DNA from: Yersinia similis
GTDB lineage: Bacteria; Pseudomonadota; Gammaproteobacteria; Enterobacterales; Enterobacteriaceae
NCBI RefSeq assembly: GCF_001053095.1
Contig: NZ_CGBP01000013.1
Span: 57,186 to 121,185 of the forward strand
Reading direction: 5' to 3'
DNA: 64,000 bases
The position numbers were made by a program, and so were the translations under genes. The notes beneath the pieces are model-generated. The model was not told the origin of the DNA. It saw only the letters and a program-made list of their open reading frames with translations, and did no database searches. Shown piece after piece: positions 1-10,556 of this stretch. Within the stretch, counting starts at the first letter, position 1; every line of letters starts with the position of its first letter.

Positions 1-1
1 G

Positions 2-295
2 CACCGCTGGCAGGTGTTGCTGAATCTGAGCCATTTGTTAGTTTGCGCCCGGCCAGGTTATTCACAATCATTGGAAACACCGGAGTTGCAGCAATGGCTA
101 GAAAGCCATAAGGTCATGGATCCACAGGCGTTGAGTCAACGACCACATGGCGCAATCTACCTGGCGGATACGCCGTTGTTAGATATCTCTGCCACCGATA
201 TCCGTCGTCGGCGTCACAACGGCGAGAGTTGCGATGACCTTCTCCCACAAGCTGTCCAGCGATATATTGAGTTACAAGGTTTATATCGCGGCTGA
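2..295 (+). CDS. nadD: Nicotinate-nucleotide adenylyltransferase, C-terminal part
   Basis: The reading frame is open from base 2 and cut by the window edge, leaving the last 97 residues. NadD transfers AMP from ATP to nicotinate mononucleotide in cytoplasmic NAD synthesis. The visible part carries ISATDIRRR, the ISxxxIR signature of the nucleotidyltransferase fold that contacts ATP phosphates, followed by a typical C-terminal helix ending [10 protein letters not shown]. Position before rsfS and rlmH is the usual enterobacterial order. The N-terminal HxGH-type motif lies outside the window. Confidence 0.93.
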   Translation, partial: HRWQVLLNLSHLLVCARPGYSQSLETPELQQWLESHKVMDPQALSQRPHGAIYLADTPLLDISATDIRRRRHNGESCDDLLPQAVQRYIELQGLYRG

Positions 296-517
296 GGGTT
301 TCTATCACCACGGAAAGTCCCGTGGTATACTCCGCCGCTAAATTTTAGGTATTCGCTGAAAACCCCTGTGAAATAAGCACGAACGGCGGGCTTTCAGCGG
401 CATCCTGCCGATAAATACATCATAGCCGTTCATTAACGGTCGCCATCTTACGAGAAATCGGATGGAATGGCACCTTAGTGAAAACGTTACGAACAAAAAC
501 GACCCGAGGGGGAACCT

Positions 518-835
518 TTGCAAGGTAAAGCGCTCCAAGAATTTGTTATCGACAAACTCGATGATTTGAAAGGCCAAGACATTCTCGCTCTGGATGTTCA
601 GGGTAAATCCAGTATTACTGACTGCATGATTATCTGTACAGGCACATCAACCCGCCATGTTATGGCGCTGGCAGATAACGTGGTCCAAGAGTCGCGCGCA
701 GCGGGCATGATACCGCTGGGCATTGAAGGCCAAGGCGTCTCAGACTGGATTGTTGTTGATCTCGGCGAAGTGATTGTGCATGTGATGCAAGAAGAAAGCC
801 GCCGTATGTACGAACTGGAAAAACTCTGGAGCTAA
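518..835 (+). CDS. rsfS: Ribosomal silencing factor RsfS
   Basis: A 105-residue protein that binds ribosomal protein L14 and blocks 30S-50S joining during starvation. The start is TTG, chosen because it follows a GAGGGGGAA ribosome-binding site and gives the standard N-terminus [20 protein letters not shown]. The core segments [14 protein letters not shown] and [19 protein letters not shown] match the DUF143/Iojap fold end to end, so the gene is complete. Only three bases separate it from rlmH, so the two are translated from one message. Confidence 0.96.
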   Translation: MQGKALQEFVIDKLDDLKGQDILALDVQGKSSITDCMIICTGTSTRHVMALADNVVQESRAAGMIPLGIEGQGVSDWIVVDLGEVIVHVMQEESRRMYELEKLWS

Positions 836-838
836 GCG

Positions 839-1309
839 GTGAAACTGCAACTGGTAGCCGTCGGCACGAAAATGCCAGACTGGGTGCAGACAGGTTTTAT
901 CGATTATCTGCGCCGCTTTCCCAAAGATATGCCCTTCGAGCTGGCAGAAATACCTGCGGGTAAACGGGGCAAAAATGCGGATATCAAACGCATTCTGGAA
1001 AAAGAAGGTGAGCTGATGCTGGCTGCGGTAGGGAAAAATAACCGTATTGTCACACTGGATATCCCAGGGACCCCCTGGGAGACCCCACAATTAGCTCAAC
1101 AATTAGAACGCTGGAAGCAGGATGGCCGTGATGTAAGCCTGCTGATTGGCGGGCCGGAGGGGTTAGCCCCGGCCTGTAAGGCCGCCGCAGAGCAGAGTTG
1201 GTCGCTCTCTCCGCTAACGCTACCTCATCCTTTAGTGCGTGTTTTAGTGGCTGAAAGCCTCTATCGTGCCTGGAGTATTACGACCAATCATCCTTATCAC
1301 CGGGAATAA
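839..1309 (+). CDS. rlmH: 23S rRNA (pseudouridine1915-N3)-methyltransferase RlmH
   Basis: A 156-residue SPOUT-class methyltransferase that methylates pseudouridine 1915 in helix 69 of 23S rRNA, using SAM at the trefoil knot. The knot motif [11 protein letters not shown] and the C-terminal tail [13 protein letters not shown] are intact. It starts with GTG three bases after rsfS, so it probably relies on coupling with that gene. Length equals that of the E. coli protein (155-156). Confidence 0.96.
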   Translation: MKLQLVAVGTKMPDWVQTGFIDYLRRFPKDMPFELAEIPAGKRGKNADIKRILEKEGELMLAAVGKNNRIVTLDIPGTPWETPQLAQQLERWKQDGRDVSLLIGGPEGLAPACKAAAEQSWSLSPLTLPHPLVRVLVAESLYRAWSITTNHPYHRE

Positions 1310-1384
1310 ACGGGCGATGAAACTGAATCAAGTGATGGCTCTGAGTAAGATGCTGGTTTTGAGCAAAATGACGTAAGCTGCGGA

Positions 1385-3280
1385 ATGAAAAAAGAACCTA
1401 ACCCTTTTCGCGACTATTCGGCTGAATCAGCCCTGTTTGTCCGCCGCGCCGTAGTGGCTTTTCTGGGTATCCTGCTACTGAGCGGGGTACTGGTTGCTAA
1501 CCTCTATAATTTGCAAATAGTCCGTTTCGACGATTACAGCACCCGCTCCAACGACAACCGCATCAAACTGGTTCCTATCGCTCCTAGCCGTGGCATGATA
1601 TTTGACAGAAATGGCACACCGCTGGCACTAAACCGCACCATCTATCAATTAGAGTTGATGCCGGAAAAAATTGAAAACTTGTCAGCCACCCTCAATGCAC
1701 TGCGTCCAATAGTGGATCTGACTGACGACGATATCGCTAACTTTGAAAAAGAGCGCAAACGCTCACGTCGCTTTACCTCTATTGCAGTTAAAACGCCGCT
1801 GACCGAGGTGCAAGTCGCCCGTTTTGCGGTGAATCAATTCCACTTCCCCGGTATTGAAGTCAAAGGCTATCAACGCCGCTTCTACCCGTATGGCTCCGCC
1901 CTGACCCACGTGATTGGCTACGTCTCCAAAATTAACGATAAAGATGTCGAGCGGTTGGATAAAGAAGGTATTCTCCCCAATTATGCTGCGACCCACGATA
2001 TCGGTAAGTTGGGTATTGAACGCTATTATGAATCCACATTACATGGCAAAACCGGTTATGAAGAAGTTGAAGTCAATAACCGAGGCCGGGTAATCCGCCA
2101 ATTACATGAGCAACCGCCACAGGCAGGTAAAGATATTTATCTGACTCTCGATCTGAGTCTGCAAACCTATATTGAGAAGTTACTCAGTGGCAGCCGTGCC
2201 GCAGTCGTCGTCACAGATCCCCGCACCGGTGGGATCCTAGCCTTGGTATCAAACCCAAGCTATGACCCGAACCTGTTTGTTGACGGCATCTCCAACAAAG
2301 ATTATCAAGGGTTGCTTAACGATACGAACCGCCCATTAATCAATCGGGCAACCCAAGGTGTTTATCCACCTGCATCAACCGTGAAACCGTACATTGCAGT
2401 GTCAGCGCTGAGTGCCGGGGTTATCACCAAAAACACCAGCCTGTTCGATCCTGGTTGGTGGCAACTGCCCGGTTCGGAAAAGCGCTACCGTGACTGGAAA
2501 AAATGGGGTCATGGCCGCCTGAATATCACCAAAGCACTAGAAGAATCGGCAGATACCTTCTTCTACCAAGTCGCCTATGATATGGGCATTGACCGTTTAT
2601 CATCCTGGATGAGTAAATTCGGGTACGGTGAATATACTGGCATTGATCTATCCGAAGAACGTGCTGGTTTAATGCCAACACGCGAGTGGAAGCAAAAGCG
2701 CCATAAGAAGCCTTGGTATCAGGGTGATACCATTCCGGTAGGTATTGGCCAGGGTTATTGGACTGCGACACCAATCCAGATGGCTAAAGCCTTAATGACC
2801 CTGATTAATGATGGTACAGTCAAAACACCGCATCTGTTGCAAAGCACCCGGATTGATGGCGTATTAGTGCCCTATAAGCAGAAAGAGAGCACGCAGATTG
2901 GTAGTATCAATTCTGGCTATTGGGAAATTGCTAAAGACGGTATGTATGGCGTAGCTAACCGCTCGAACGGTACTGGCCGCAAGTTTTTTGAAGGTACACC
3001 TTATAAGGCTGCGGCGAAGTCGGGTACCGCACAGGTTTACAGTTATGAAACCTATAATGCCAGTAAAGTGGCGGAACACCTGCGCGACCATAAGTTAATG
3101 GTCGCTTTTGCGCCCTATGAGAACCCTACGGTATCCGTTGCAATAATATTAGAAAATGGAGGGGCGGGGCCTGCGGTAGGAACCATTACCCGTCAGATCC
3201 TCGACCATATCTTGCTGGGCGATAATAACACTGAATTACCGGATGCGGCTCCTCTGCCTCCTGGTGTTGAGGCAGATTAG
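1385..3280 (+). CDS. mrdA: Peptidoglycan transpeptidase PBP2
   Basis: A 631-residue class B penicillin-binding protein that cross-links the side wall as part of the rod complex with RodA and MreBCD. One N-terminal membrane helix lies at about residues 20-42, followed by the pedestal domain. The transpeptidase domain has the active serine in STVK (about 331-334), the SAD motif in EESADTFFYQ, and KSGTAQV near residue 545. It precedes mrdB, the usual pair. About 75 bases separate it from rlmH and contain a short degenerate repeat but no convincing terminator. Confidence 0.97.
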   Translation: MKKEPNPFRDYSAESALFVRRAVVAFLGILLLSGVLVANLYNLQIVRFDDYSTRSNDNRIKLVPIAPSRGMIFDRNGTPLALNRTIYQLELMPEKIENLSATLNALRPIVDLTDDDIANFEKERKRSRRFTSIAVKTPLTEVQVARFAVNQFHFPGIEVKGYQRRFYPYGSALTHVIGYVSKINDKDVERLDKEGILPNYAATHDIGKLGIERYYESTLHGKTGYEEVEVNNRGRVIRQLHEQPPQAGKDIYLTLDLSLQTYIEKLLSGSRAAVVVTDPRTGGILALVSNPSYDPNLFVDGISNKDYQGLLNDTNRPLINRATQGVYPPASTVKPYIAVSALSAGVITKNTSLFDPGWWQLPGSEKRYRDWKKWGHGRLNITKALEESADTFFYQVAYDMGIDRLSSWMSKFGYGEYTGIDLSEERAGLMPTREWKQKRHKKPWYQGDTIPVGIGQGYWTATPIQMAKALMTLINDGTVKTPHLLQSTRIDGVLVPYKQKESTQIGSINSGYWEIAKDGMYGVANRSNGTGRKFFEGTPYKAAAKSGTAQVYSYETYNASKVAEHLRDHKLMVAFAPYENPTVSVAIILENGGAGPAVGTITRQILDHILLGDNNTELPDAAPLPPGVEAD

Positions 3281-3370
3281 TTGAAGCAGAAGCAAACTAA
3301 TAGTTGATGCCCGTTGAGTTGAAATAGGTCACGTTGAAATAAATAGCGTTGTAGCGGATTAAGGTAACTC

Positions 3371-4483
3371 ATGACTGATAATCAACAAAAAGGCTCGTTG
3401 TGGTACAAACTACACATCGACCTACCGTTTCTGATTTGCATCCTGGCGCTGCTGGCTTATAGCGCCTTTGTGATGTGGAGCGCCAGTGGGCAAGATATTG
3501 GCATGATGGAACGCAAAGTTGGCCAAATTGCTATGGGCTTAATTGTCATGTTGGTCATGGCACAGATCCCGCCACGGGTGTATGAAAGTTGGGCCCCCTA
3601 TCTCTATTTTGTTTGTGTCATCTTACTGATACTGGTCGATGCCTTTGGGCAGATAAGCAAAGGCGCTCAACGCTGGTTGGACTTAGGTTTTATCCGCTTT
3701 CAGCCTTCTGAAATCGCTAAGATTGCCGTCCCTCTGATGGTTGCACGCTTTATGAACCGCGATGTCTGTCCACCGTCACTGAAAAATACTGGCATCGCGC
3801 TGATTTTAATTTTTATCCCCACCTTGTTGGTTGCCGCTCAACCCGATCTGGGAACATCAATTCTAGTTGCTGCCTCCGGCCTGTTTGTTTTGTTCCTCTC
3901 GGGTATGAGCTGGCGCTTAATTGGGGTTGCGGTTGTACTGTTGGCCGGGTTTATCCCCATCCTCTGGTTCTTCCTGATGCACGGTTATCAACGTGATCGC
4001 GTCATGATGCTGTTGGATCCAGAAAGCGATCCGCTCGGTGCGGGTTACCATATTATTCAGTCTAAAATTGCTATTGGCTCTGGTGGGTTATCTGGAAAAG
4101 GCTGGTTGCATGGCACTCAGTCACAGTTAGAGTTCTTACCTGAACGCCATACTGACTTCATTTTTGCCGTATTGGCTGAAGAACTCGGTTTAATCGGTGT
4201 GCTGGTCTTATTAGGCCTCTATTTATGTTTGATCATGCGTGGTTTGGTCATTGCTGCAAATGCACAAACCACCTTCGGCCGTGTCATGGTTGGCGGGTTG
4301 ATGCTGATACTCTTTGTGTATGTATTTGTTAACATAGGTATGGTCAGTGGCATTTTACCGGTGGTTGGCGTACCTTTGCCCTTAGTCAGTTATGGAGGCT
4401 CGGCGCTGATAGTTCTGATGGCCGGGTTTGGTATCGTGATGTCGATACATACTCATCGAAAAATGTTATCTAAGAATTTATAG
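3371..4483 (+). CDS. mrdB: Peptidoglycan glycosyltransferase RodA
   Basis: A 370-residue SEDS-family polymerase with about ten membrane helices that extends glycan strands for elongation, working with PBP2. The family signature [17 protein letters not shown] includes the catalytic aspartate region, and the final helices carry [11 protein letters not shown], the strongest SEDS motif. The start has an upstream AAGGTAA site. Ten bases separate the stop from rlpA, so the three genes probably share a transcript. Confidence 0.97.
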   Translation: MTDNQQKGSLWYKLHIDLPFLICILALLAYSAFVMWSASGQDIGMMERKVGQIAMGLIVMLVMAQIPPRVYESWAPYLYFVCVILLILVDAFGQISKGAQRWLDLGFIRFQPSEIAKIAVPLMVARFMNRDVCPPSLKNTGIALILIFIPTLLVAAQPDLGTSILVAASGLFVLFLSGMSWRLIGVAVVLLAGFIPILWFFLMHGYQRDRVMMLLDPESDPLGAGYHIIQSKIAIGSGGLSGKGWLHGTQSQLEFLPERHTDFIFAVLAEELGLIGVLVLLGLYLCLIMRGLVIAANAQTTFGRVMVGGLMLILFVYVFVNIGMVSGILPVVGVPLPLVSYGGSALIVLMAGFGIVMSIHTHRKMLSKNL

Positions 4484-4492
4484 AGGTGGGCA

Positions 4493-5575
4493 ATGCGTAA
4501 GGAATGGCTTTGGGTCGGCATCGCAAGTGTGCTGCTATCAGCATGTATTGATCAGCCTCCGGCCCCCCAGCAACAAGTACAACAAACATACAACGGCCCA
4601 GTTGAAGAAATTGGCGGTGCGGAACCGCGCTACGAACCTTTTAATCCTAACTTTAATCAGGACTACAAAGTTAATGGCCAGTCCTACAGTATTATCAAAG
4701 ATCCACAGAACTTCTCTCAGATAGGGCTTGCTTCTTCATATGGTGAAGAGGCGCGTGGCAATACTACGGCAACCGGAGAAATTTTTGATCCCAATGCCTT
4801 GACCGCCGCTCACCCTACTCTGCCAATCCCAAGCTATGTCCGGGTAACCAACGTCAGTAATGGCCGCCAAATTGTGGTTCGAGTGAATGATCGCGGCCCC
4901 TACACGCCGGGACGTGTGATTGACTTATCCAGAGCAGCAGCAGATCGCTTAAATATTTCTAACAACACCAAGGTGAAGATAGATTTTATCAATGTCGCGC
5001 CTGATGGCTCGCTGTCTGGCCCTGGTATGGTAGGCACCACCATCGCGAAACAAAGCTATGCGTTACCCAGCCGCCCGGACCTGACATCAAGCGGGATGGG
5101 TACACCTATGCAACAGGATGCCCCTGCAACAGGTGCCGCTGTACAGGCGATTGATAACAGCCAGTTATCGGGTACTGATGCCACGCAACCCGTCGCATCA
5201 CAAAGTAGTGGTTTCCTAAGAGCGCCCACGCCAGTCCCTGCGGGTGTGCTGGAAAGCGCGGAGCCAGTGATAGATTCAGCGCCAGTCAGCCCCCCGGTGG
5301 TCGCCAATCCCGGCCCGGTCACTACAACACCAACATCCAGCGCGATATCAGGTGGTTATGTCGTTCAGGTCGGTGCGCTTAGCGATGCTCAGCGGGCACA
5401 AACTTGGCAACAAAGCCTAAGCCAACGTTTTGGTGTACCGGGTAAAGTGTCCAACAGTGGCAGCATATACCGTGTTCAGCTAGGGCCTTTCAGTAGTCGT
5501 CAACAAGCGGTTGATCTGCAACAGCGCCTCTCAAATGAAGCACAGCAGCAATCCTTTATCGTGGCTGCGCCCTAA
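4493..5575 (+). CDS. rlpA: Rare lipoprotein A, septal ring lytic transglycosylase
   Basis: A 360-residue outer-membrane lipoprotein. The signal peptide ends in the lipobox LLSAC, with Cys18 as the lipidated residue. A double-psi beta-barrel lies at about 77-165 (GLASSYGEEARGNTTATGE through DRGPYTPGRVIDLS), followed by a Pro/Ser/Thr-rich linker and a C-terminal SPOR domain from about residue 288 (YVVQVGALSDAQRAQTW) that binds denuded glycan at division sites. In Pseudomonas RlpA cleaves stem-peptide-free glycan; in enteric bacteria its activity is less clear. An AGGTGGGC ribosome-binding site lies just upstream. Confidence 0.95.
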   Translation: MRKEWLWVGIASVLLSACIDQPPAPQQQVQQTYNGPVEEIGGAEPRYEPFNPNFNQDYKVNGQSYSIIKDPQNFSQIGLASSYGEEARGNTTATGEIFDPNALTAAHPTLPIPSYVRVTNVSNGRQIVVRVNDRGPYTPGRVIDLSRAAADRLNISNNTKVKIDFINVAPDGSLSGPGMVGTTIAKQSYALPSRPDLTSSGMGTPMQQDAPATGAAVQAIDNSQLSGTDATQPVASQSSGFLRAPTPVPAGVLESAEPVIDSAPVSPPVVANPGPVTTTPTSSAISGGYVVQVGALSDAQRAQTWQQSLSQRFGVPGKVSNSGSIYRVQLGPFSSRQQAVDLQQRLSNEAQQQSFIVAAP

Positions 5576-5619
5576 GGCCAGACACGCCTTGTAGCAATTT
5601 AGACACTGACTAATAAAAA

Positions 5620-5657
5620 TAACCGTAACCGCCTGTGCAAACAGGATGTTACGGTTA
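5620..5657. terminator. Long hairpin after rlpA
   Basis: A ten-base perfect stem TAACCGTAAC / GTTACGGTTA encloses a second stem CCTGT/ACAGG with a GCAA-type loop. It lies 45 bases after the rlpA stop. The plus-strand 3' side lacks a U run, while the minus-strand side is T-rich, so termination on the plus strand is only possible. An RNA processing or stability role is equally plausible. Confidence 0.5.
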
Positions 5658-5698
5658 AAACTGTTTGGGTGATAAGGGGGTATTCCCCTTCCCGTAAA

Positions 5699-5875
5699 TA
5701 TATCCCCTAAATACGTCAAGTTGCAGGAAGGCAGCAACCCAGCTAATCCCAGGCGCTATTTATGTAAGGTCAACTGATGTAAGGCCAACGGCAAGATACC
5801 AGGCCAATGGCAAATCAGTGACTGGGGTGAAGGAAGGCCGCCAACGTACAGGCGACTTGAAATATGACGGGTATA
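5699..5875. repeat. ERIC element, enlarged by an internal insertion
   Basis: The ends match the Enterobacterial Repetitive Intergenic Consensus: one side reads CTAAATACGTCAAGTTGCAG with GGAAGGC following, the other AGTGACTGGGGTGA and then CTTGAAATATGACGGGTATA. It spans about 177 bases against the usual 127; the extra about 50 bases in the middle contain repeated AAGG(C/T)CAA(C/T)GG-like units. It lies between rlpA and dacA and would form a long imperfect hairpin if transcribed. Confidence 0.85.
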
Positions 5876-5976
5876 AACGCCACAAGGCGAGGAGATTGTC
5901 GGATGTCTGCCGGGATCTCATCTGCTATAGTGTGGCATGTTCTTAACTTACTCCCACGGATGTTGTTGTCCTGATC

Positions 5977-7179
5977 ATGAAATATGTAATTACCTCTCGC
6001 ATTATCAAGAGCCTAGCGCTCGGCACTGTTATTGTCATGAGCGCGGCTAACGCTGATGACGTCAATCTGAAAACCATGATCCCCGGCGTACCGCAGATCG
6101 ATGCAGAAGCCTACATCCTAATTGATTACAACTCCGGGAAAGTATTGGCGGAAATGAATGCGGATACGCGCCGCAACCCAGCCAGTTTGACCAAAATGAT
6201 GACCAGTTATGTCATCGGCCAGGCGATTAAATCAGGGAAAATCGGGGCTGAAGACATGGTCACCGTGGGGAAAGATGCCTGGGCTACCGGTAACCCGGAA
6301 TTCAAAGGCTCTTCACTGATGTTCCTGAAACCGGGCGACCGAGTGCCGGTGTCTAAACTGACCCGCGGTATCAACTTACAATCGGGTAACGATGCCTGCG
6401 TCGCGATGGCCGATTATGTCGCGGGGAGCCAGGATTCATTCGTTAACCTGATGAACAACTATGTTAAGGCTCTGGGCTTACAAAATACCCACTTCAAAAC
6501 TGTTCACGGTTTAGATGCGGAAGGCCAGTTCAGCTCTGCACGCGATATGGCATTGATTGGTCAAGCACTGATCCGTGATGTGCCAGATGAGTATGCTATC
6601 TATAAAGAGAAAGAGTTTACCTTCAACAATATCCGCCAGACAAACCGTAATGGTTTACTGTGGGACACCAGTTTGAACGTAGATGGCATCAAAACCGGTC
6701 ACACCGAGGCAGCAGGTTATAATCTGGTCGCATCAGCTACTGATGGACAGATGCGTTTGATTTCGGTCGTTTTGGGCGGCCATACCTTTAAGGGCCGTGA
6801 AACTGAAAGTAAAAAACTGCTGACCTGGGGCTTCCGTTTCTTTGAAACCGTCGCACCGCTGAAAGTCGGTAAAGAGTTTGCCTCAGAACCGGTCTGGTTT
6901 GGCGATAGTGATCGTGTGCAGTTAGGTGTAGATAAAGATGCTTATCTAACTATCCCACGTGGCCGAATGAAAGACCTGAAAGCCAGCTATGTGCTGAATA
7001 CACCTGAAATTCATGCGCCACTGGCGAAAAACCAAGTTGTGGGAACCATTAACTTCCAGTTAGATGGTAAAACCATCGATCAGCGCCCATTGGTGGTGAT
7101 GAACGAAGTAAAAGAAGGTGGTTTCTTCAGCCGTATGGTGGATTATATCAAGCTGATGTTCCACCGCTGGTTCGGCTAA
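5977..7179 (+). CDS. dacA: D-alanyl-D-alanine carboxypeptidase PBP5
   Basis: A 400-residue class C penicillin-binding protein that trims the terminal D-Ala from peptidoglycan pentapeptides in the periplasm. The signal peptide (about 1-26, ending SAANA) is followed by the catalytic domain with SLTK (active serine about residue 70), SGN (about 136) and KTG (about 239). The all-beta PBP5 C-terminal domain ends in an amphipathic anchor, [18 protein letters not shown], which holds it on the inner membrane. Its promoter probably lies in the 100 bases after the ERIC element. Confidence 0.97.
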   Translation: MKYVITSRIIKSLALGTVIVMSAANADDVNLKTMIPGVPQIDAEAYILIDYNSGKVLAEMNADTRRNPASLTKMMTSYVIGQAIKSGKIGAEDMVTVGKDAWATGNPEFKGSSLMFLKPGDRVPVSKLTRGINLQSGNDACVAMADYVAGSQDSFVNLMNNYVKALGLQNTHFKTVHGLDAEGQFSSARDMALIGQALIRDVPDEYAIYKEKEFTFNNIRQTNRNGLLWDTSLNVDGIKTGHTEAAGYNLVASATDGQMRLISVVLGGHTFKGRETESKKLLTWGFRFFETVAPLKVGKEFASEPVWFGDSDRVQLGVDKDAYLTIPRGRMKDLKASYVLNTPEIHAPLAKNQVVGTINFQLDGKTIDQRPLVVMNEVKEGGFFSRMVDYIKLMFHRWFG

Positions 7180-7286
7180 TCCGCTAGTTTGAAAACAGAA
7201 GAGACTTGAAAGCCAGTAGATTGGCCCCATATTGTGATTAATCTTATATTGCAAATAAGCTGACCTTATCTGGCGAACAGTACGTC

Positions 7287-7315
7287 ACTCCCGCTCCGGC
7301 GGGAGTTGTGATTTT
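7287..7315 (+). terminator. Terminator after dacA
   Basis: Stem ACTCCCGC / GCGGGAGT with a four-base loop, followed by TGTGATTTTA. It lies about 107 bases after dacA and 60 before ybeD, so it would separate the two transcripts. The U tract is short, so termination may be partial. Confidence 0.6.
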
Positions 7316-7375
7316 ATAGCCGGATACGTTTTATTATTACCCCACTATCAGTCCGGCGACAGCCCAGGAGCGCAC

Positions 7376-7639
7376 ATGAAAACGAAACTGAACGAACTAC
7401 TTGAGTTCCCTTGCTCTTTTACCTATAAGGTCATGGGCATCGCTGAACCTCAACTGGTTGACCAAGTGGTTGAAGTGGTACAGCGCCATGCTCCGGGTGA
7501 ATATACCCCGCAGGTAAAACCGAGCAGCAAAGGCAATTATCACTCCGTGTCTATCACCATCACAGCCACCCATATTGATCAAGTGGAAACGCTGTATGAA
7601 GAACTGGGCAATCTTGAATTGGTCAAGATGGTGCTGTAG
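7376..7639 (+). CDS. ybeD: YbeD family protein (DUF493)
   Basis: An 87-residue cytoplasmic protein of the YbeD/DUF493 family, with a ferredoxin-like alpha-beta fold related to regulatory ACT-like domains. The sequence from [18 protein letters not shown] to [12 protein letters not shown] covers the whole family. Position between dacA and lipB is conserved in enterobacteria, which hints at a link to lipoate metabolism. Its molecular function is not established. The start follows CAGGAGCGCAC. Confidence 0.93.
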
Positions 7640-7719
7640 TTCAAGCTATATAGATCATGTTATCTATAGCCCATCTGTCTATAGATAAACTATCAAGCCA
7701 TTCACAACGCGCTAATGAC

Positions 7720-7759
7720 GGCCCGCACTGTTTATTCAGGTGCCGGGCCTTATTTTTTC
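7720..7759 (+). terminator. Terminator after ybeD
   Basis: Stem GGCCCG(C)A / (G)CCGGGCC with an internal loop TGTTTATTCAGG, followed by TTATTTTTTC, a good U tract. It ends the ybeD transcript before lipB. Confidence 0.8.
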
Positions 7760-7865
7760 GTGGTTAAATTATCCCCTTTAGCCATCAAATTATATCTCTG
7801 AACTGTCAAAATAGTGGCCCCACTCCGCGGGGCTGGTATACTGGCGCTACCATTTCTGTAACCAG

Positions 7866-8567
7866 ATGATGCCTCGCTTGCAACAACATAAGATCATTTT
7901 ACGTCAGCTAGGGTTACAGCCCTATGCACCCGTATCCCAAGCCATGCATAACTTTACTGAGTTTCGCACTGATACCACACCAGACGAAATCTGGTTGGTT
8001 GAGCATCAGCACGTCTTTACTCAGGGTCAGGCTGGAAAAGCTGAACATGTCCTGATGCCAGGTGATATTCCGGTTATTCAAAGTGATAGGGGCGGTCAGG
8101 TCACCTACCATGGCCCCGGCCAGCAAGTGATGTATATCATGGTTGATCTCAAACGTGCCAAAATCGGTGTACGCCAGCTAGTCACCGCCATTGAGAATAC
8201 GGTGATAGAGACTCTCGCCCATTTCAATATTGATTCACATGCTCGCCCAGATGCCCCCGGTGTCTATGTTGATCAACAGAAAATATGTTCACTGGGGCTA
8301 CGCATCCGTCGAGGTTGTTCGTTTCACGGTTTAGCATTAAACATTGCGATGGATCTGGAACCGTTCCAACGCATTAATCCGTGTGGCTACGCGGGTATGC
8401 AGATGACACAAGTCAGTGCATTGCAGCCAGGGGTTACCGTTGCGGATGTACAGCCTGTATTGGTTCGCGAATTTACCCGCCAATTAGGTTATCCAGCGGC
8501 AGAATTGCAGCCATGGTCATTATCAGACTATTTATTATCGAGCCATTCATCATCAAGCGCATTGTAA
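7866..8567 (+). CDS. lipB: Octanoyl-[acyl-carrier-protein]:protein octanoyltransferase
   Basis: A 233-residue enzyme that moves octanoyl groups from ACP to the lipoyl domains of 2-oxoacid dehydrogenases and GcvH, the first step of lipoate assembly. The motif [12 protein letters not shown] and the catalytic pair, the lysine in [12 protein letters not shown] and the cysteine in [10 protein letters not shown], are present. Two ATG codons sit in tandem (7866 and 7869); either may be used. The serine-rich tail SSHSSSSAL is longer than in E. coli. lipA follows after about 190 bases. Confidence 0.96.
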   Translation: MMPRLQQHKIILRQLGLQPYAPVSQAMHNFTEFRTDTTPDEIWLVEHQHVFTQGQAGKAEHVLMPGDIPVIQSDRGGQVTYHGPGQQVMYIMVDLKRAKIGVRQLVTAIENTVIETLAHFNIDSHARPDAPGVYVDQQKICSLGLRIRRGCSFHGLALNIAMDLEPFQRINPCGYAGMQMTQVSALQPGVTVADVQPVLVREFTRQLGYPAAELQPWSLSDYLLSSHSSSSAL

Positions 8568-8758
8568 ATGACTCATATGCCGACGTAACTGAAACCGTGA
8601 ACGCTGCTGTAGCGCCAAAGGTGAATGGCTGAACGGAACAGAGTAAAGATGATATAATTTTTAAACAATTTTCAAATAATTTTTAACGAACGATACATTA
8701 CGTTGAATTTAATGAAAAATCTCAAGTTGAGAGATTCAGAACTGGAACCTGCCCGATT

Positions 8759-9724
8759 ATGAGTAAACCGATTCAGATGGAACGCGGCGTAAAATACCGT
8801 GATGCAGACAAAATGGCGTTAATCCCGGTAAAAAACGTGGTGACCGAACGTCAGGAGCTGTTGCGTAAACCCGAGTGGCTAAAAATCAAGCTTCCGACTG
8901 ATTCCAGTCGCATCCAGGGTATCAAAGCTGCAATGCGTAAGAATGGTCTGCATTCGGTTTGCGAAGAGGCCTCCTGCCCTAACCTGTCTGAGTGCTTTAA
9001 CCACGGTACGGCAACATTTATGATCCTTGGTGCAATTTGTACCCGCCGTTGCCCATTCTGTGACGTTGCCCATGGTCGCCCAGTCACACCGGATGCGAAT
9101 GAGCCAGAGAAGCTGGCACAGACGATCCAAGACATGGGTCTGCGCTATGTTGTTATCACGTCCGTTGACCGTGATGACCTACGTGATGGCGGTGCTCAGC
9201 ATTTTGCCGATTGTATTTCAGCAATCCGCGCTAAGAATCCAACCATCAAAATTGAAACGTTAGTCCCTGATTTCCGTGGCCGTATGGATCGCGCACTGGA
9301 TATTCTGACCGCAACCCCACCAGATGTATTTAACCATAATCTGGAAAACGTACCGCGAGTTTATCGGCAGGTTCGTCCAGGGGCGAACTACGATTGGTCA
9401 CTGAAATTACTTGAGCGCTTCAAAGAAGCACATCCAGATATCCCAACTAAATCAGGCTTAATGGTCGGCTTGGGCGAAACCAATGCCGAGATTGTCGAGG
9501 TCATGCATGATTTACGCCGCCACGGGGTCACAATGTTGACGCTGGGGCAATACTTGCAACCAAGTCGCCATCATTTACCTGTACAACGTTATGTCAGCCC
9601 GGCCGAATTTGACGAAATGAAAGCAGAAGCCATGGCTATGGGCTTTACCCATGCAGCCTGTGGCCCATTTGTTCGCTCCTCTTACCATGCAGACCTGCAA
9701 GCGAAAGGTATGGAAGTGAAGTAA
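8759..9724 (+). CDS. lipA: Lipoyl synthase
   Basis: A 321-residue radical-SAM enzyme that inserts two sulfurs into protein-bound octanoyl chains made by LipB. The auxiliary cluster cysteines are in [15 protein letters not shown], the radical SAM CxxxCxxC cluster in [13 protein letters not shown], and the C-terminal RSSYHAD serine ligand motif is intact. Length equals the E. coli protein. It is followed by a bidirectional terminator shared with tatE on the other strand. Confidence 0.97.
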   Translation: MSKPIQMERGVKYRDADKMALIPVKNVVTERQELLRKPEWLKIKLPTDSSRIQGIKAAMRKNGLHSVCEEASCPNLSECFNHGTATFMILGAICTRRCPFCDVAHGRPVTPDANEPEKLAQTIQDMGLRYVVITSVDRDDLRDGGAQHFADCISAIRAKNPTIKIETLVPDFRGRMDRALDILTATPPDVFNHNLENVPRVYRQVRPGANYDWSLKLLERFKEAHPDIPTKSGLMVGLGETNAEIVEVMHDLRRHGVTMLTLGQYLQPSRHHLPVQRYVSPAEFDEMKAEAMAMGFTHAACGPFVRSSYHADLQAKGMEVK

Positions 9725-9775
9725 TCAACTGGCCGATGACTGAAATAACTTATTACACCTTAAAACAGCAGATAC

Positions 9776-9809
9776 AAAAAAGTGGATTTCCACTGGAGAT
9801 CCGCTTTTT
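9776..9809. terminator. Bidirectional terminator between lipA and tatE
   Basis: Stem AAAAAGTGGAT / ATCCGCTTTTT (one G-U) around TTCCACTGGAG. T runs on both strands let it end lipA on the plus strand and tatE on the minus strand, which converge here. Confidence 0.85.
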
Positions 9810-9906
9810 GTTATCAGCTAAGCTCACACAACGGCCCCCTGCTTATGCGCTTCCTACCGCCACGCTTTAACCGAAAGCCTGGCGATATGACATCACGCCA
9901 AAAGAT

Positions 9907-10176
9907 TCAGTCTTTGCGCTCAACAGAGGCTTGGGGGTCAGATGCCGCTTTAGTTTCAGCGACTGTTTTGGTTTCCGCTGCCATTTTGGTTTCTGCTAAC
10001 TTTGTGCTTTCCGTAAGCACACTTGTTGAAACCTCATCATCACTTCTCATCGCTTTTTTAAAACCTTTCAGCGCCGCGCCTAAATCCGCTCCCAGCGTGC
10101 GTAATTTGCTGGTACCAAACAACAACACAATTAATATGCCGACGACCAACAATTTGGTAATACTGAGACCTTCCAT
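9907..10176 (-). CDS. tatE: Sec-independent translocase protein TatE (TatA-like)
   Basis: An 89-residue TatA/E pore protein: a single N-terminal membrane helix ([20 protein letters not shown]), the FG turn, then the amphipathic helix [19 protein letters not shown]. It forms the channel for folded proteins with TatBC. Position after lipA matches the E. coli tatE locus. The charged tail has three in-frame 18-bp units giving [12 protein letters not shown] and AETKAA, absent from the shorter (67-residue) E. coli protein. The ATG follows AAGGTGAG. Confidence 0.9.
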   Translation of the reverse strand: MEGLSITKLLVVGILIVLLFGTSKLRTLGADLGAALKGFKKAMRSDDEVSTSVLTESTKLAETKMAAETKTVAETKAASDPQASVERKD

Positions 10177-10556
10177 AACTCACCTTCTTGGTTAGTTCTG
10201 CCGATAAAACAGTTCAGTCTATAAAACAGTAACAAATTAAATTCTGGTTTATTTACGAATAAATTACCGATAAAGACAACACTAATATGTAACAGATTTC
10301 GTAAGTGAACAATGATTAGCTCAAGAGTCCGTTTAGCATTTTGGCGCATCGCGGCAAAGCATTGCCGTAACATCCCTCACGTTAGCCAGTTGAATATCAT
10401 CTCAATAATTTCATGATAGATTACAGATAATTATTATTATTTTATCACCTCGCATTAATGGCCCTATTGGGAATAATGCCAGCAAAATTAGTCATGATAA
10501 AAACCGACAGACTACAAATTAATATTCAAGCAGTGTAATATCGCCCCTCAAGATCT

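Noticed and set aside
1317..1376. 19-codon frame MKLNQVMALSKMLVLSKMT between rlmH and mrdA
   Set aside because: It is a short imperfect duplication with no clear ribosome-binding site; probably chance.
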